Shown: positions 33,154 to 44,790 of the stretch, piece by piece
Numbering within the stretch: position 1 is the first letter of the stretch
Layout: each line of letters begins with the position of its first letter
Source: Nigrospora sphaerica
Taxonomy: Eukaryota; Ascomycota; Sordariomycetes; Amphisphaeriales; Apiosporaceae
Direction: 5' to 3'
Assembly: GCA_018287875.1 (NCBI GenBank)
Contig: JAGVVL010000027.1
Coordinates: 806,001-870,000, forward strand
DNA length: 64,000 bases
Translations under genes and position numbers: made by a program
Notes under the pieces: generated by a model
What the model was told of the DNA's origin: nothing
Database searches by the model: none
Seen by the model: the letters and a program-made list of their open reading frames with translations, nothing else

Positions 33154-34477
33154 CTTTTTGGTGTTTGCAGCGTTGCGAGGAAGGTTCCAGGAAAGGCTAA
33201 GCAGATGTGAGATGATTTACTTATTTATACATCGATGCTGTTTGGTTTCGTGTCCTTCTCTTGCATATTCCCTACACAAGGTACGAGATGGACTCGTAGC
33301 CCAAGAGTGCAGTTTAGGGGCCCCGTTACTGCATTGGTGGGAGCCGCACCCACTCCATACCGATACCGAAGCATTATGCTCCAAGTCCACATACACGCGA
33401 TGGAGCTGCACGCCACACAGCTGCATTGACGGATTCTGGTATCGGGGGGAAACCCCGCAAAGAAGCACGCAATCTGACATCCCCAAAGGCATGCAGTCAT
33501 ACTTGTTGACGGGCCCGCAGCCTTGTATCGTTTAGCGCCCCCATGCCGTATACATTAGAGGGTAGCATAATTGGTCTAGATCCCCGATACGTAGGCAATG
33601 TAAGCTCGCATGACATCCGCCCTAGAGGATTCAGCATATGAGGGCTTGCATCCCACTCGTTAACGACCAGGCAAGGCTTCAATAGTCTGGGCCTTTCTCA
33701 TGTACATGAAACAGAAAATCTCTGGACCTTCTCAAAACGGAGCCGGCTGCATAAGGAGGTGACGCTCAGCTTACGAGAGCCATGTAACGTTGCCAGATGA
33801 TTGCTTCCAACATACAATTATTCTACCCTCCCTGTCATTTTGGATGTAAGTTTAAGGGGAAAAAAAGAAAACGGCCGGTAAAATTGACGAAATTTTATGG
33901 GTGGTCAGCGATCCATCTTTTGTTGGGGCAACGGTAAGGTTCTTTAGGAACAGCAAAGCTCACACCGACACGAGCGAGAGACCTCATGTGAGAGGGTGGG
34001 CCAAATCGCCTTGACCAGGATAGCTCTTTATGTCAGTTACAGCCTAATTAGAGTAAGCCCAATATCTGCACAGTGCTATCAGAAAGGGATTTGTATTGTC
34101 CATTGAAATTATTGAACCTGTTTAACGGTGGTGCAATCGTCCCCCCCCCTCCTTGGGCTGCGACCTATGTAAAGCCTGCTTACGGCGTAGAGGGGTGGTC
34201 TAGACCGCAGGTTGAGTGTCATATGGACGATAAGTCTAAACTGGAACAAGTTCCCGCCATGCCAGGAAAATACAACTTTTTTCGTGCGTTGGTGTGTTAT
34301 CGAGCCAACAATTGCGAAGGTGGCGGAAAAACTATCTTCATGGTTGTTTTACATGAGCTTGCTGCTGTTATATATAGCTAGGCACGTACCGGAGTGGATT
34401 GAGAAAGTTGGGTCAGTATACCAAGGGCACATATACATGCATCCAAGAAAAGTCTGCCCAGAGTGCTCGTCGCGATA
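33154..34477. other. divergent intergenic region, BCAT / P450
   Basis: 1.3 kb between divergent genes, so it includes both promoters. A TATATATA run at about 34369-34376 lies roughly 100 bp before the P450 ATG and may be its TATA box. No coding sequence recognised. Confidence 0.5.
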
Positions 34478-36109
34478 ATGGAGTCGAACAACTATACCTT
34501 GTCAAGCGCGACGCTTCCTCGTTACCGTGATTATTTCGAGGATCTCCCATTTTCGCCCAGAGCATTCAAATTGTTGTTTCTATCCATCTCTTGCCTTGTT
34601 GCCGCCTTATGGCTGCTTTACACTTATGTTATTCGGCTCTATCTTTTGCGTCGTTTCTACGAGAGACAGGGGATTCCTTTTGTCGATAACTGTTACGCCG
34701 TCATCGGCGCCGAGATGCGTGTCACAGATCTCCATCACAACAACAAGAGTCATGACTGGCTGTATACCGATAGGCCAACGGATATTTACGGAACCATGAG
34801 AGGCTTCTCGCTGCAACTTTACACCACCAATGCGGACGCATGCGAAGCCTTAATCGCCAAAACCGGTCACTCAGTCGACCGGGACACGCCTGCGCTCTTT
34901 TCTTTTGGGCGCCTGAGCCCCTATGCACTAACTTTCCTATCCACCCGCAAGTACAATTGGCGGGAGAGGAAGGCAACATTGATTCGCGCCATGACCGACA
35001 ACAAGCGCCTATTTGATATTGTCAGCAGGCAGGCCGAGGAAGCACTGGCGCGCTTCCAAGTACGAAACGGTTCTGGCGCAACCATCAACATCCGCGAGCT
35101 GCTCAACTCGTGGACGCGCGAGTCAAGTGGAGAGTTCATCTGGGGAAGGAACAACGTCAACCGCACCATAGAAGTGTACGATGAGAACCATCAGCTCAAG
35201 GCCACTCCCTTCATGACTGCACTGAACCTGACCTTCACCGACCTCCGATTTAACGCCAGCCGCTTCTGGCACCGCGTGTCCTTTCCCCTGGCCGGCTTAC
35301 CTCTGTCGAGGGAAACGCGCAGGCTGACCTACAACATCAAGCAGCTACACAAAGCAACCGCAGAGATGATGAAGACCTGCGAGGCTGACACCGTTGCCTA
35401 CATGGTCCAGAGTGCCAACGACAAGCTCGGGATCCCGCCTCAGATGATGCAAGACGACCTCGTGGCCGCTACGATTGCTGGCCTGGACACGATTAAGGCG
35501 ACGGTTATGGGCGCCCTCTTTCATCTGCTTGAGCCAGCCAACGAGTCGTGGAAGCGGCAGATTCTGCAGGAGATTGAAGAGCTTAAGGCTGCCCCCGGGG
35601 ACATGTACCTAAAGTTGTCACAGGCGCCTAAGCTCAACGCCTTCGTGCTCGAGGCCATGCGGTACGAACCGCCGGGGTCACTCATCAATAACGCCGCCGT
35701 CAAGGACTTCCAACTATCGACCGGCGGAAAGCAGTACAACATCAAGGGCGGGACCCGGATCGTGAGTTCCATCCACGCGTTACATTTGGACGAAGGCAGC
35801 TGGCAGAAAAGAGTGGCTTCCAGCATGGCCCCCCTTGAGAAATTCGATCCGAGTCGGTTCCTTGAGCACAAGGACGCCATCGCTGGGTCGTTCTGTTTTA
35901 TGCCGTTCGGCAAGGGCCTGCGACGATGTCCCGGGCAGGGCGCAGGCCTGATGATGGTCAAGGTCTTTTTGGCGACCTTCATATCCCATAACTACAACTG
36001 CACCATGGTGACGCCAGCAGATCAAACAGTCGATGCGTCTTGGTTCAACATCCACAGCAAAGCCACATTTGACATCGTGTGTGGTGATGAAGCTACCACC
36101 AAGGTATAA
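34478..36109 (+). CDS. cytochrome P450 monooxygenase
   Basis: A single-exon, 543-residue P450. ATG 34478 was preferred over an upstream in-frame GTG. One N-terminal membrane anchor is visible (LLFLSISCLVAALWLLYTYVI). The I-helix has AATIAGLDTIKATV (AG-x-D-T pattern for oxygen activation), the K-helix EAMR (ExxR), and the heme loop FGKGLRRCPG supplies the cysteine ligand. It is likely bound to the ER membrane and works with a P450 reductase. Substrate unknown. It is divergent from the aminotransferase and forms the right edge of the putative cluster. No introns or disruptions were seen, which is unusual for fungal P450s of this length. Confidence 0.88.
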   Translation: MESNNYTLSSATLPRYRDYFEDLPFSPRAFKLLFLSISCLVAALWLLYTYVIRLYLLRRFYERQGIPFVDNCYAVIGAEMRVTDLHHNNKSHDWLYTDRPTDIYGTMRGFSLQLYTTNADACEALIAKTGHSVDRDTPALFSFGRLSPYALTFLSTRKYNWRERKATLIRAMTDNKRLFDIVSRQAEEALARFQVRNGSGATINIRELLNSWTRESSGEFIWGRNNVNRTIEVYDENHQLKATPFMTALNLTFTDLRFNASRFWHRVSFPLAGLPLSRETRRLTYNIKQLHKATAEMMKTCEADTVAYMVQSANDKLGIPPQMMQDDLVAATIAGLDTIKATVMGALFHLLEPANESWKRQILQEIEELKAAPGDMYLKLSQAPKLNAFVLEAMRYEPPGSLINNAAVKDFQLSTGGKQYNIKGGTRIVSSIHALHLDEGSWQKRVASSMAPLEKFDPSRFLEHKDAIAGSFCFMPFGKGLRRCPGQGAGLMMVKVFLATFISHNYNCTMVTPADQTVDASWFNIHSKATFDIVCGDEATTKV

Positions 36110-37640
36110 CAGATAATCCATGGGCACTATTATTTTTGAGCGGCAGCTTTGTATCAGCGTCAATTAGGTACTAGGCTTTCATTGAAGTGACACTCAGCTA
36201 TCTTTCGTGTTTATCCCAACAACCTCAGAAGTTGTGCATTTCAGTGCCGATCCACTAATACAAGATAGGGATTAGGCGAGACCGTCTCCTAATCATGCGT
36301 ATAGGGTGTCTTTAGGTACTATTAGTATGGTCTAAATACTCCTCAACCCACGAAGCTTGATATGCGTCCAACCATTGGCCTCTTTAGAGTTTAACCAAAA
36401 TGGACAACTTTTGAACCTGTTGAGGTACTGCGTTAAAGCAAATGTTTTATGCATCCCCCGCGGCTAAGTAAAAGCACAAGCTGGTGCACGAGGGATGCCT
36501 GCAATTGATAAGCGGATAAACTGGAGATCATATAGCCCCATGGCTAATATGTACGGGAAAGCGGTTCCCCGATGTGCCTCCTTCCTAACTAGGTGATCGG
36601 ATCTAAGACGTGTACAGGTCCCGAGACTGCCTGACCCACGATTTCTACAGCTCTGGAAATATCACTGTGACTGGACCAAGGTACTGCGCACAACCCGCAC
36701 CTAAGCAGCGCCGAGGCTCGTTCCAGAGCCAACATGCCTAGTGGGCTCTACGGTTGCGGCTCGTTGGGAGACTTCTATCAGCACATAAAGGGCCATTCTT
36801 GAAGCCAAGGCTGAAGCCGAAGCGGCGGCGCCGACCCAGCGTCGATACCTCAGCCCGGCTGGCGAAGTCGGACTTCACAGCCTCCCCGCGGCGCCGGCTG
36901 GAAATCTTCCTGGGTCAATTGACTGAGGGAGAGCCGATGTAGAGACGCATTCTGCACGAAACTGCAGCGAGGCGCTATTGCTGTGTCGCTGTGTCGCTGC
37001 TCGGGAGGGAGTTGTGCTGATACGGTCTGTGATGCAGGATTTTCGGGCGTCGCACGACCGAAAAGTTTTTCGCCCTCGCTAAACGCAGCAAGCAGCCTCG
37101 AAAATCGACACCACGCGACGCCGGATCGACGACAAATCAGCCGCGCAGCGAAGGCCCTTGTCTCTATAGAGGGATTTGGGTAGAAAATCATCCGACGTCG
37201 ACTCGGTTCTCTAAGCGACGACAGGACACCCTCGGCCCTGCCGAGCTCTGAGGCGGCTTACAGCGGACAGCTGCGAGGGCATCGAACGAATACCTAAGTG
37301 GACGTGCGTACAGAGTAATGGAATTTGTTAAGAACACGGGAACAGAGTCGTTAAGGCAATAGTGGCTACGGCTGGCCGCCCGTGTCGCCCTTCAGGGTGG
37401 CAGCGCACTGCTCCGGAGACGGACATATGGTGGATCAGGGCAGATTAGTCGAGGCCTTACGGGGTACCATGCCGGCGTGGGGGTACCCCTTACCGAAGGC
37501 CTACGGCAAGACATGGTCGGCTCGCCGGCAGAGATGGCGGCGAGCAACGGGAAGCCGGTCTAGGGCTCGCCACCCTAGGACACCGGTGGGCCATAGCATA
37601 GCACGACGACCGCGGGACCGGCAGAAGAACAGGGTAGCCT
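36110..37640. other. 1.5-kb intergenic region up to the Copia terminus
   Basis: No recognised gene. The left half is AT-rich, and the part at 36750-37200 is GC-rich with spurious frames. The right end meets the Copia terminus TGTCGCG at 37641. Confidence 0.45.
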
Positions 37641-37771
37641 GTCGCGCCGTGAGGGTATTCCCAAGGTCGACAACCTGTTAGTGGGGTCACGTGAGAAGCT
37701 CCACAGGAGCCTTGGCAAGGTTCAGTATATAGTCTGCCATGTCTGGCATCTTTCCTTGTGTTAGTTTTCCT

Positions 37772-38356
37772 TTAATTAACAACCTTGAAGTCCGTTTCTA
37801 TCCTGCCAGTACCGCTGTGGTGCGACACATGCCCTTCTCCCCGTCGTGCTTGAGGACACAGAGGTGAAGGTCGTAGCATCTCAGGATGCCTTTCGAAGCT
37901 TCTGATGATCTTGAATAGCTGGGTATGGCTCTTCGATGGCATCGGAAAGGACCAAAGCTTGCCTCTGTAGTCTTCCTTCAGCACTAGTAGCCACTGGGAA
38001 CCGTCGTATCCTCTGGGAAAGTCGAACAAGTCCCATAGGGCTTTGAAGAACGGCCTTGAGGCCCTTTCCGTGGGCTGTCGGCTAACAACCCTACTGGCAT
38101 GCGCCAGTCTGCAGACCTCACATGCCCCCGTAGGTTCACCCGCGATACCGACATTCCTGCTTCGCTTTGGAAGCATCCTCAGACCGTCACACCAAGATGT
38201 CCAGTCCTGGCGTGCCATATGGCCTGTCACGGCACGCAGTTGGGCAAGTCGACAACTGATCGTAGATTGACTGAGGATAGCAACGTGAGGAAGAAAAGAA
38301 GGAAAACACACGATGGCTCTGGCGGTCTCAAGGTATCTAAGTACCCTGAGACGCAC
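37772..38356 (-). pseudogene. Copia gag-pre-integrase / integrase fragment
   Basis: Contains CEVCRLAHASR (the CxxC half of the integrase zinc finger) followed by DLFDFPRGYDGSQWLLVLKEDY, the first Asp strand of the integrase core. The remaining catalytic residues are missing because the frame leaves homology near 37870. Confidence 0.65.
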
Positions 38357-38416
38357 AGGTCCTCCCTTCTGCCAGTGTCCACCACCTGTTCCATCAGTGT
38401 ACAGTTGCCAGCGCCG

Positions 38417-40102
38417 TCACATGGCCTCTGAGTCCTTTCTCACTGCTGGTCTCTTGTCCTGCACACAGCTTGTAGGGGCTCTTCTCACGACTGCAAACGA
38501 TCGAACCGTTCCTGGCGGTGCTGAGAGGCGTTGTGGAGAAACGGAGTTAGAAGAGTAAAGAGGCTTGCATTCCATGAAGACTAGGTTGCCTACTCTTTGT
38601 AACTGTCGCACCACAGCATTGTTCGTAAGCGAACCGACTCTCAATGTGAAATCCTTGCCGCAGTACCAGACACTTGCGTCGTTTAGGAGGGCCTCTGAGA
38701 TAATATTGGTGGGGAAACCCTCGACCAAGTCCACGTTGCGTAGCGTGAGATCCAGCTTGACACTGCCAACACCAAGGAGCGCCTCCTTAATAACGCGTGT
38801 GCCGGTGCCTCTGATGCGAAAGGCCAGAGACCCGGCCTCCACCACCCTCCCAGGGGGTGCCGGAACGAAAGACCCCTCCTGAAGCATTGAGAGGTCGTTC
38901 ACAATGTGAGATGACCCGCAGCTGCCGACGACCGTGGATTGCGATAGCGTGTGAGGGCCCGTGCGCGTCGCTACCGCCAGGTCGATGGGTGTATCCAGCT
39001 AGAATAGGCTTGGGTTGATGACAACTCCCGAGACGTGGCTCGTGAGCTCATCTGTGGAGTTGTTGGTCCATCCTAGCTTGTCAAGCTCATTGTGGAGCGA
39101 CTTCCACTTGTTGTCCTTCAGGCGCTCTAGGATCTTCTTGACCTCCGACTGCGGAATAGGGTTGAAGGCCCTCCCGTCTTTGAGAGGGCCTGCAGAGCCC
39201 CTGACGGCGTATTCCAGTCTTCTGCACTCTGTGGGTTTCCACTTGTGAGGCCGTCTTAGATTGCAAGGGCATCTTGGCTTGCCGTTAGCTGACGAGGAGT
39301 CTCGGTCTGCGACACCGGCTCCGCCTAGCGCTGCGAACGATGGTTGTTCAGCTCTTGGTAGCGTCCCAGAGCTAACCTGTTCCATGAAGATGGCGCTTAG
39401 CTCAAGTAGCTTAAGAGGGTCCTTGCCAGTGACTTCAGCTGTAATGAAGTTGTCCAGTTGGTTCTGGGCCCACTGGGGAGCGAGTCGCTCTCCAACGGCG
39501 TTGAGGAACATCCTAGCGGCAAAGTTACCCTCCACTTCTGGTATCTTGTAGGCCATGGCGAGCGAATGGGCGTGCGTGAACTCCTGATGCCAGGCTTTTG
39601 GGGCTACACCACCCTTTAAAGCGCTTGCTAGAACCGCGTGATAGTGTTCGCGAACGGCTGACTTGACCAAAGGTTCGTACTGGTTCTTTAGCTCCCTCAG
39701 GAGATTCTGAAGCGTCTTCTTCGTGTTTGGTTGTTCTTCGATTCGGCTCTCAGCAGCCCAGAGGTACTCCTTCCTGACGGTGTTCTTTACCCAGTCGACG
39801 ATAGTGAGGTAGTGGTGCTGAACAGCGTTCCAGTCGTTGGTCTTGACCGAGTAGGCTTCAAGCTCGCGTGTGAAGGTGCGGTCTGCTAACTCAAGAGCCT
39901 CCTCATTCTTCGCTTCGCTCTCTGGAGGAGCCACGTAGCTAGGTATTACTGGAGGCTTCGTGAGGTAATCGGAAGTTGGCGCTTCAGGATCGATGTATTG
40001 CCAGATGCGTCGGTACTCGGTGGCGCCGCGGAGCATCTTGTACCATTCAGGCCAGTCGTACCTCGTGACTAGAGCGACCCGTGGGATCCTGACGTCGGCC
40101 AT
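38417..40102 (-). pseudogene. Copia gag and protease region, split by an in-frame TAG
   Basis: Gag frame of 367 codons (ATG 40102) ends in TAG at 38999-39001. The same frame then continues without other stops to 38417 and contains GSCGSSHIVND, matching the Copia protease active-site area, where D-(S/T)-G-x-SS-HI is expected. The catalytic Asp seems to be lost. Gag contains a helical capsid-like region (LLRELKNQYEPLVKSAVREH) and ends with a poor zinc-knuckle area. CAG to TAG would account for the stop. Confidence 0.65.
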
Positions 40103-41097
40103 TATTAACGTAGCTTGTCAGGCTGGCTGACCTGCTTAGGGGATTGGAAAGAGGTGGACGAGTTGGTTGGACAGTGAGAAAAGTAGATTGAAGGTGACTG
40201 CCACGCTTTTCAGGCATCCTGTGCAGCGCCTCTACTATGAAGTAGAGGTGGGCATGCAAACCGGGCTCGTAACTGTCGCACTGGAGGAGGCGCGGCAAGC
40301 TAAAGGTTCAAGGTTATCCATTAGAAAGGACAAAAGAAAGAGCCAGAGATGGCAGTCTATATACTCGTAGCTGGGGATCGCTCCCCGCATGCTCCACAGG
40401 ACCTACAGCAGATCCCTGTAGCTCCTCGCGTGACTTGATACTGTGGTCGCCATCGATAGTGAGGTATCCATGTCTGGGTACCGACGCATGGATCGCCACT
40501 TCCCTCGTTCGACTTACTTTTTCATAATCCTTCCATAACTCGAGAGCGCTACACTCAATGTGGCTGGTATTTGAAGCCATGCTAGTCAGAACTAACTCGA
40601 AATGGCTTATCAAGATAAAAAGAAGCTATACTTCAAGTAGCTAGTCTTATGCATATATCCACTCATATATATGCATGGACACCTCAATAACCGTGGAGAC
40701 CTCAGTAGGGCTAGCACTTATGTCGCGCACGCTAGAGATCGTAAGTATGGGTACATAAGAGAGTTGATAAATGACCTGACCTCCCAGAGATGTCCGGGTG
40801 GTCACACTATGGATAAATACAAAAGAAATGTGTGTTCTTTGCCCCTATCTGATCTCTGGCTTCGCATCACGTGATATATCGGCTTGGATCTCTACTTGAG
40901 AGATCGCTCCTATCGCGACAGCCTACCTGTTAGAATTATGGGTGGCAGGTCCAGGCAATTATTGCGCCACCCCATCAACACCAGGACCTCCACCCAAAGT
41001 CAACGCCAGGAGTTTTGGCGCCGATACCCACGCGCATTTGGTCCCAGAGACCCAAGAATAGGTTAGTTGCAATTCCCTCATTCTACCAAATCGAAAG
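40103..41097. other. element-derived spacer with inverted copies of the Copia end
   Basis: A block at about 40303-40376 (plus) resembles the minus strand of 37716-37792, including ATGGCAG.CTATATACT. The sequence ending CGCGACA at 40914-40920 matches the Copia terminus in the opposite orientation. A second, oppositely oriented element end is therefore likely here. An open exon-like frame starting ATG 40939 may be a 5' exon of the gene at 41098. Confidence 0.45.
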
Positions 41098-43148
41098 ATG
41101 CCGAGATCGCGTGGTTTAGAGTTCTTGCCATTGTTGTGTGGTCACGCACCATGGTACGTGCGACTTGCTGACTTTATTCCTTCAGACCAACCTTTCGCCA
41201 CGCGCTTCCGAGAGTTCGAGATCGCTAGGATGTCGTCTCCTAGAGTTCAGCTTAGTCCTACGCCGGATCGAGATTTCAAGAACGTCGTTCCAGCTCCTGG
41301 TGCCAAGTTCTTCATTTCCAGCGCCAAAGGCTAATCTGTCCGTTGGTTCGAGGTCGAGGTAGAGAACCCAGAGCCCTGCCTTGCCTGCATCAAATCCGTG
41401 GCCGCTGGGAAAGGTGACGGCGTCTGCTGGAGCCTTCTCAATGAGTCCCGATGCAAGAGATGCGTCAACGGTGGGAGATGCGATGAGGCGTGAGTTTTCC
41501 GGTTTCTTTGCATCTCGGGCTTGTGCTGACTTCTCCTAGCTCGCCCGTCTTACTCTTGACCTTCAATAGGGTCAGGGACCATGCTTCTCGGTTCTCTAGG
41601 AGTGCATCAACCGCAGAGTACTGGAATCTCGTTGCCAGGCAGGCTCGTGCCGAGGAGCGTGCAATCAAAGCCAAACAACGGCTTAAGATCAATCCCGAGC
41701 TTCGGAACTATTGGTCTTCCATTACTGTCTTCGGAGACCACGAGAAGAGTATCATTCGATGGAACTTTCCAGAGTTCAAGAAACATGGGAACCTCTCGAC
41801 GTCGGGTGACCCTCTCGCGGTCTCCAATGCACTCGCTCCTGCCCAGGGAGTTCCGGGAAAGCCTCTCAAGCGAGTACATCCAGTCCTGGTCCAGTCTCCC
41901 GGCGGGGACGTCCCTGGAGAATCTCGATCCTTTCCAGTGGACCTCTCCACCTGTTTTAACGTCCCGTCGGGAGTTGGTCAAAAGAGGCCCATTCCCAACG
42001 GCAGTGAGGTCTCGCAGTCGAAACTCTTGAAGCTGGAGAAGATCAGAGATACGGTTTCAGAGGAACACCTTGACGTTTTTCTTGAGTTCCTCAAGCGGAG
42101 GCCTCTTCCTCAATCTTCCGGGCCCGACCCTTCGAGCAGTTCCCAGGGTGGTGAAACCGCCCGCAAATCTCTACCCAGCTCTCGGATTAAAGAGTTTGTC
42201 CGTTCTTCTCCTCCTATTAGAGAACAAGATGCGCCCTATCATCTACAGGAGACAGTTCAACACGTGTTTTCGTATCCCTTGGCGATATACAACCTCGAAA
42301 CCCCCCAACCTGGTCTCCAGAGCTCGTTCATGGGACCTCCCGCCGCTCAAACCAAAGCCAAGGCTTCCTTCTCTCAGAAACTGATTAAGAAGAAGGCCTC
42401 CGAAGTTGTGGCTTCTAAGGAGCCATAAGATGTGGTAGATCTCCTGCACATGTCTAGTGAGGGTACCTCCGAAAATCTGGACCTCAGTAAGGACGATCAT
42501 TCAGATCCGGGCGAGGACCTGGAGGACTTTGTTGTGCAAGGGATCTCTGATCTCGAGACCGAGCGCGCTGAAGTTTTGGGCCTGCGCGAGTACAACAAGA
42601 TCCGTACGCAACGCCAGTCTCAACGAAGAACTCATCTTCAGGGGGTGACGCCTGAACTTGAGAGAGGTATCGCGGATCTCCCTGAGTCCGAACGTCGTAA
42701 GATTGGCTTGTCGAAAGTTCCTGCGCCTTTTGTGGCGTCTCGCCGGTGTTCGTGTGTTCCTGCCTCCTCCCTAGCGCCCGTCTCTGCGGCTTCGGTCACA
42801 GTCGAGGCTCCCTTTCCTCCTGAGATCCCGTCCGCATCCGAAACTCCAGTCGCCGCTCAAAACCCGAATGAGCCCAAGGCTTCCGTGATCTCTAGAGTCC
42901 CTGCCGTCGCTTCGGGCTTGGGGACTGCTGCAAATACCGCTTCAACTGATGCTCTTCGCCGACCTCGCGCTGCGATTGGGGTGCCTGAAACTCCGGTGGG
43001 GCGAGAGAATCGGGCGCGTCTCGCCGGTGTACGCATTCTCGCCTGAGAGAAGCTTTTTGAGATCGGTCTAAAGCTCATGGTCGCGACGGAGAATGACATC
43101 GACGAGTTGTATGACGAGGCCAAGGCACTTAAGGCCCGGATTGGCTGA
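41098..43148 (+). pseudogene. TE-linked cysteine-motif protein, three in-frame stops
   Basis: A long frame split only by TAA 41332-41334, TAA 42426-42428 and TGA 43044-43046. Each could derive from CAA, CAA and CGA by C-to-T change. An intron at 41490-41539 (donor GTGAGT, TGCTGAC branch point, CTAG acceptor) joins in frame. Just before it lies a cysteine module PCLACIK...C...RCKRCVNGGRC, spaced C-x2-C-x12-C-x8-C-x2-C-x5-C. The rest is Ser/Pro/Glu-rich with a basic, possibly coiled segment (ARQARAEERAIKAKQRLK), ending at TGA 43146-43148. Function unknown. The spacing resembles the antisense gene inside the chromovirus (59761-60668), and it lies divergent from Copia gag. The upstream start is uncertain. 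Confidence 0.55.
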
Positions 43149-44790
43149 ACTTTAAGGCGGAAGTCTTTCCGATGAGCATTTGCATGCGCGGAGTTGTGGC
43201 GTGAGAACGTCTTTTTACTTCTTCTGGGCTTCTGAGTGAGTCTGATGTCACTAGTATGAAAAGATGTCATGAGAGTAGAAGTGAGTGTATGTGTGTACTG
43301 TAAAAGAGTATAAGTCTCACTATCAAGTTGTCGCTCACTAAGATATCTTTCATCTCGAGATGGCAGCCGCACAGGCTATAGGTAATGCTCAACCCTATCA
43401 CTGAGACACCTGCGGCTGCCACCACCTGCCTTGTGCAACCAATACACAATCCTTATGCACTGTATCACAGACGCTACATAGGATGACTCTGTGTGTCGAC
43501 ATGTGGTCGTATCGGGCTTGCTCGAGGAGTTCAGTGATCACCTCGTTCGAAGGTGCCGGCGTCGTTTCTGCGAGTTAGGCTCGGATGGAGCTCCTAGAAG
43601 GAGGGGGGGTCCCGCGAACAGGAGGAGCTCTGTTCGCTCCTTCTGGGTCGATGAGGTCCCAGAATCCCTTGAACTTGGCATGGAGCTTGAGAGCGGAAAA
43701 CCATGTAATGCGTAAAAGGTAGGGGACCTGCCAGTTGGCAGATCCTGCTCTTAATAGCCTATGTATGTCCACGGTATCCAGTTTAGCAGACTAGGTTATT
43801 GTCCCCTCCCCCGTGGTGGCACGCATCAAGAAGCCTCAGAAACGTCGGAAAGTCCAGCAGACAGCGTAGGAACGTTTCTTCCGACCAATTGACGTGCGAC
43901 GTACGCAACAGGAGTCCGAGACAGCCAGTGTGGCAGGCCTGTCTATCACTGCTTAATCTAATGACCTAGAACCGGAAACTTCCGAGGAAGAAACTGACCG
44001 CGCTGTAGAGGACCGCATAGAGGTTTCTTGAATTTAATCTGTTCATTCGTAACTGTCTTGATTGTTAGGATATATAGACATATATAATCAATAGAGTATG
44101 GGCGTTGTTGTTTTTCAGCTGGTGCGGTGTTGGTGCGGTGCGCTGACTGATGTCGGAGTTTACTTTCATTACCTTTGCGTACGTCTGGCAGGCCCACCGA
44201 CCTTCCTTAAACAGTTGGATCAACTTCTCTGCATTTCTGAGGCCTTTCTTTTATCTAGAGCAGCCTTGAGATAGTCTCTTTCGTGTGTCAGGCTAGCACA
44301 TTGCCGGGCCGTAGGGAATTAAGTTTTCCGACTTTAGATCGGAGAAATTACAGCCTTTCTACTAGTTTCAGTGTTGACGGAAACCCCCGATGTTCAGACC
44401 GTTGGACTGCAAATTCGCTTGTCAGACTTTCCTAAACACATGGCAGGACATATGCTTCAAGTCGTTGATGAGAGAGGGGGCACGCCTAATCCACGGTGAC
44501 TCGTCGCGAACCTGCGGACTGCATTTTGCGTGTTATAAATTGAAAGTAGCGCCTCACGACGCCGATGCGTTCAAGCTCAAGGTGGCGTGAGCGTATCACC
44601 CAAGTAGTTACAAAAATGGAAAGGAAGCCGATAAAAATTATATAAGCGAATTGGGATTACCAAACAGAGCAGCGCGGCTAAAACATGCTTTTGAATATGT
44701 ACATGGTATTTCCATCCATTAGCTGGGATGCAAAATGCATCGAGTACCAGGGGGGTCCAAGAGGGGCTCGGCCCCGTCACTCCATCACCC
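43149..44790. other. 1.6-kb intergenic region with a 10-bp inverted repeat
   Basis: Perfect arms GGCAGCCGCA (43362-43371) and TGCGGCTGCC (43411-43420) could form a hairpin with a 39-base loop. The rest, including AT-rich 44030-44100, shows no gene. Confidence 0.5.

Larger units (their letters stand above)
37641..40102 (-). mobile_element. decayed Copia (Ty1-type) retrotransposon, gag to integrase
   Basis: Reads on the minus strand gag (40102-38999), protease region (38998-38417) and gag-pre-integrase/integrase fragment (38356-37772). A terminal sequence ends at 37641 (CGCGACA on the minus strand). Reverse transcriptase and RNase H are absent, so a large 3' deletion has occurred. The terminal about 190 bp recur at 12472. 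Several frames are broken. No intact second LTR was found beyond 40102. Confidence 0.75.
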
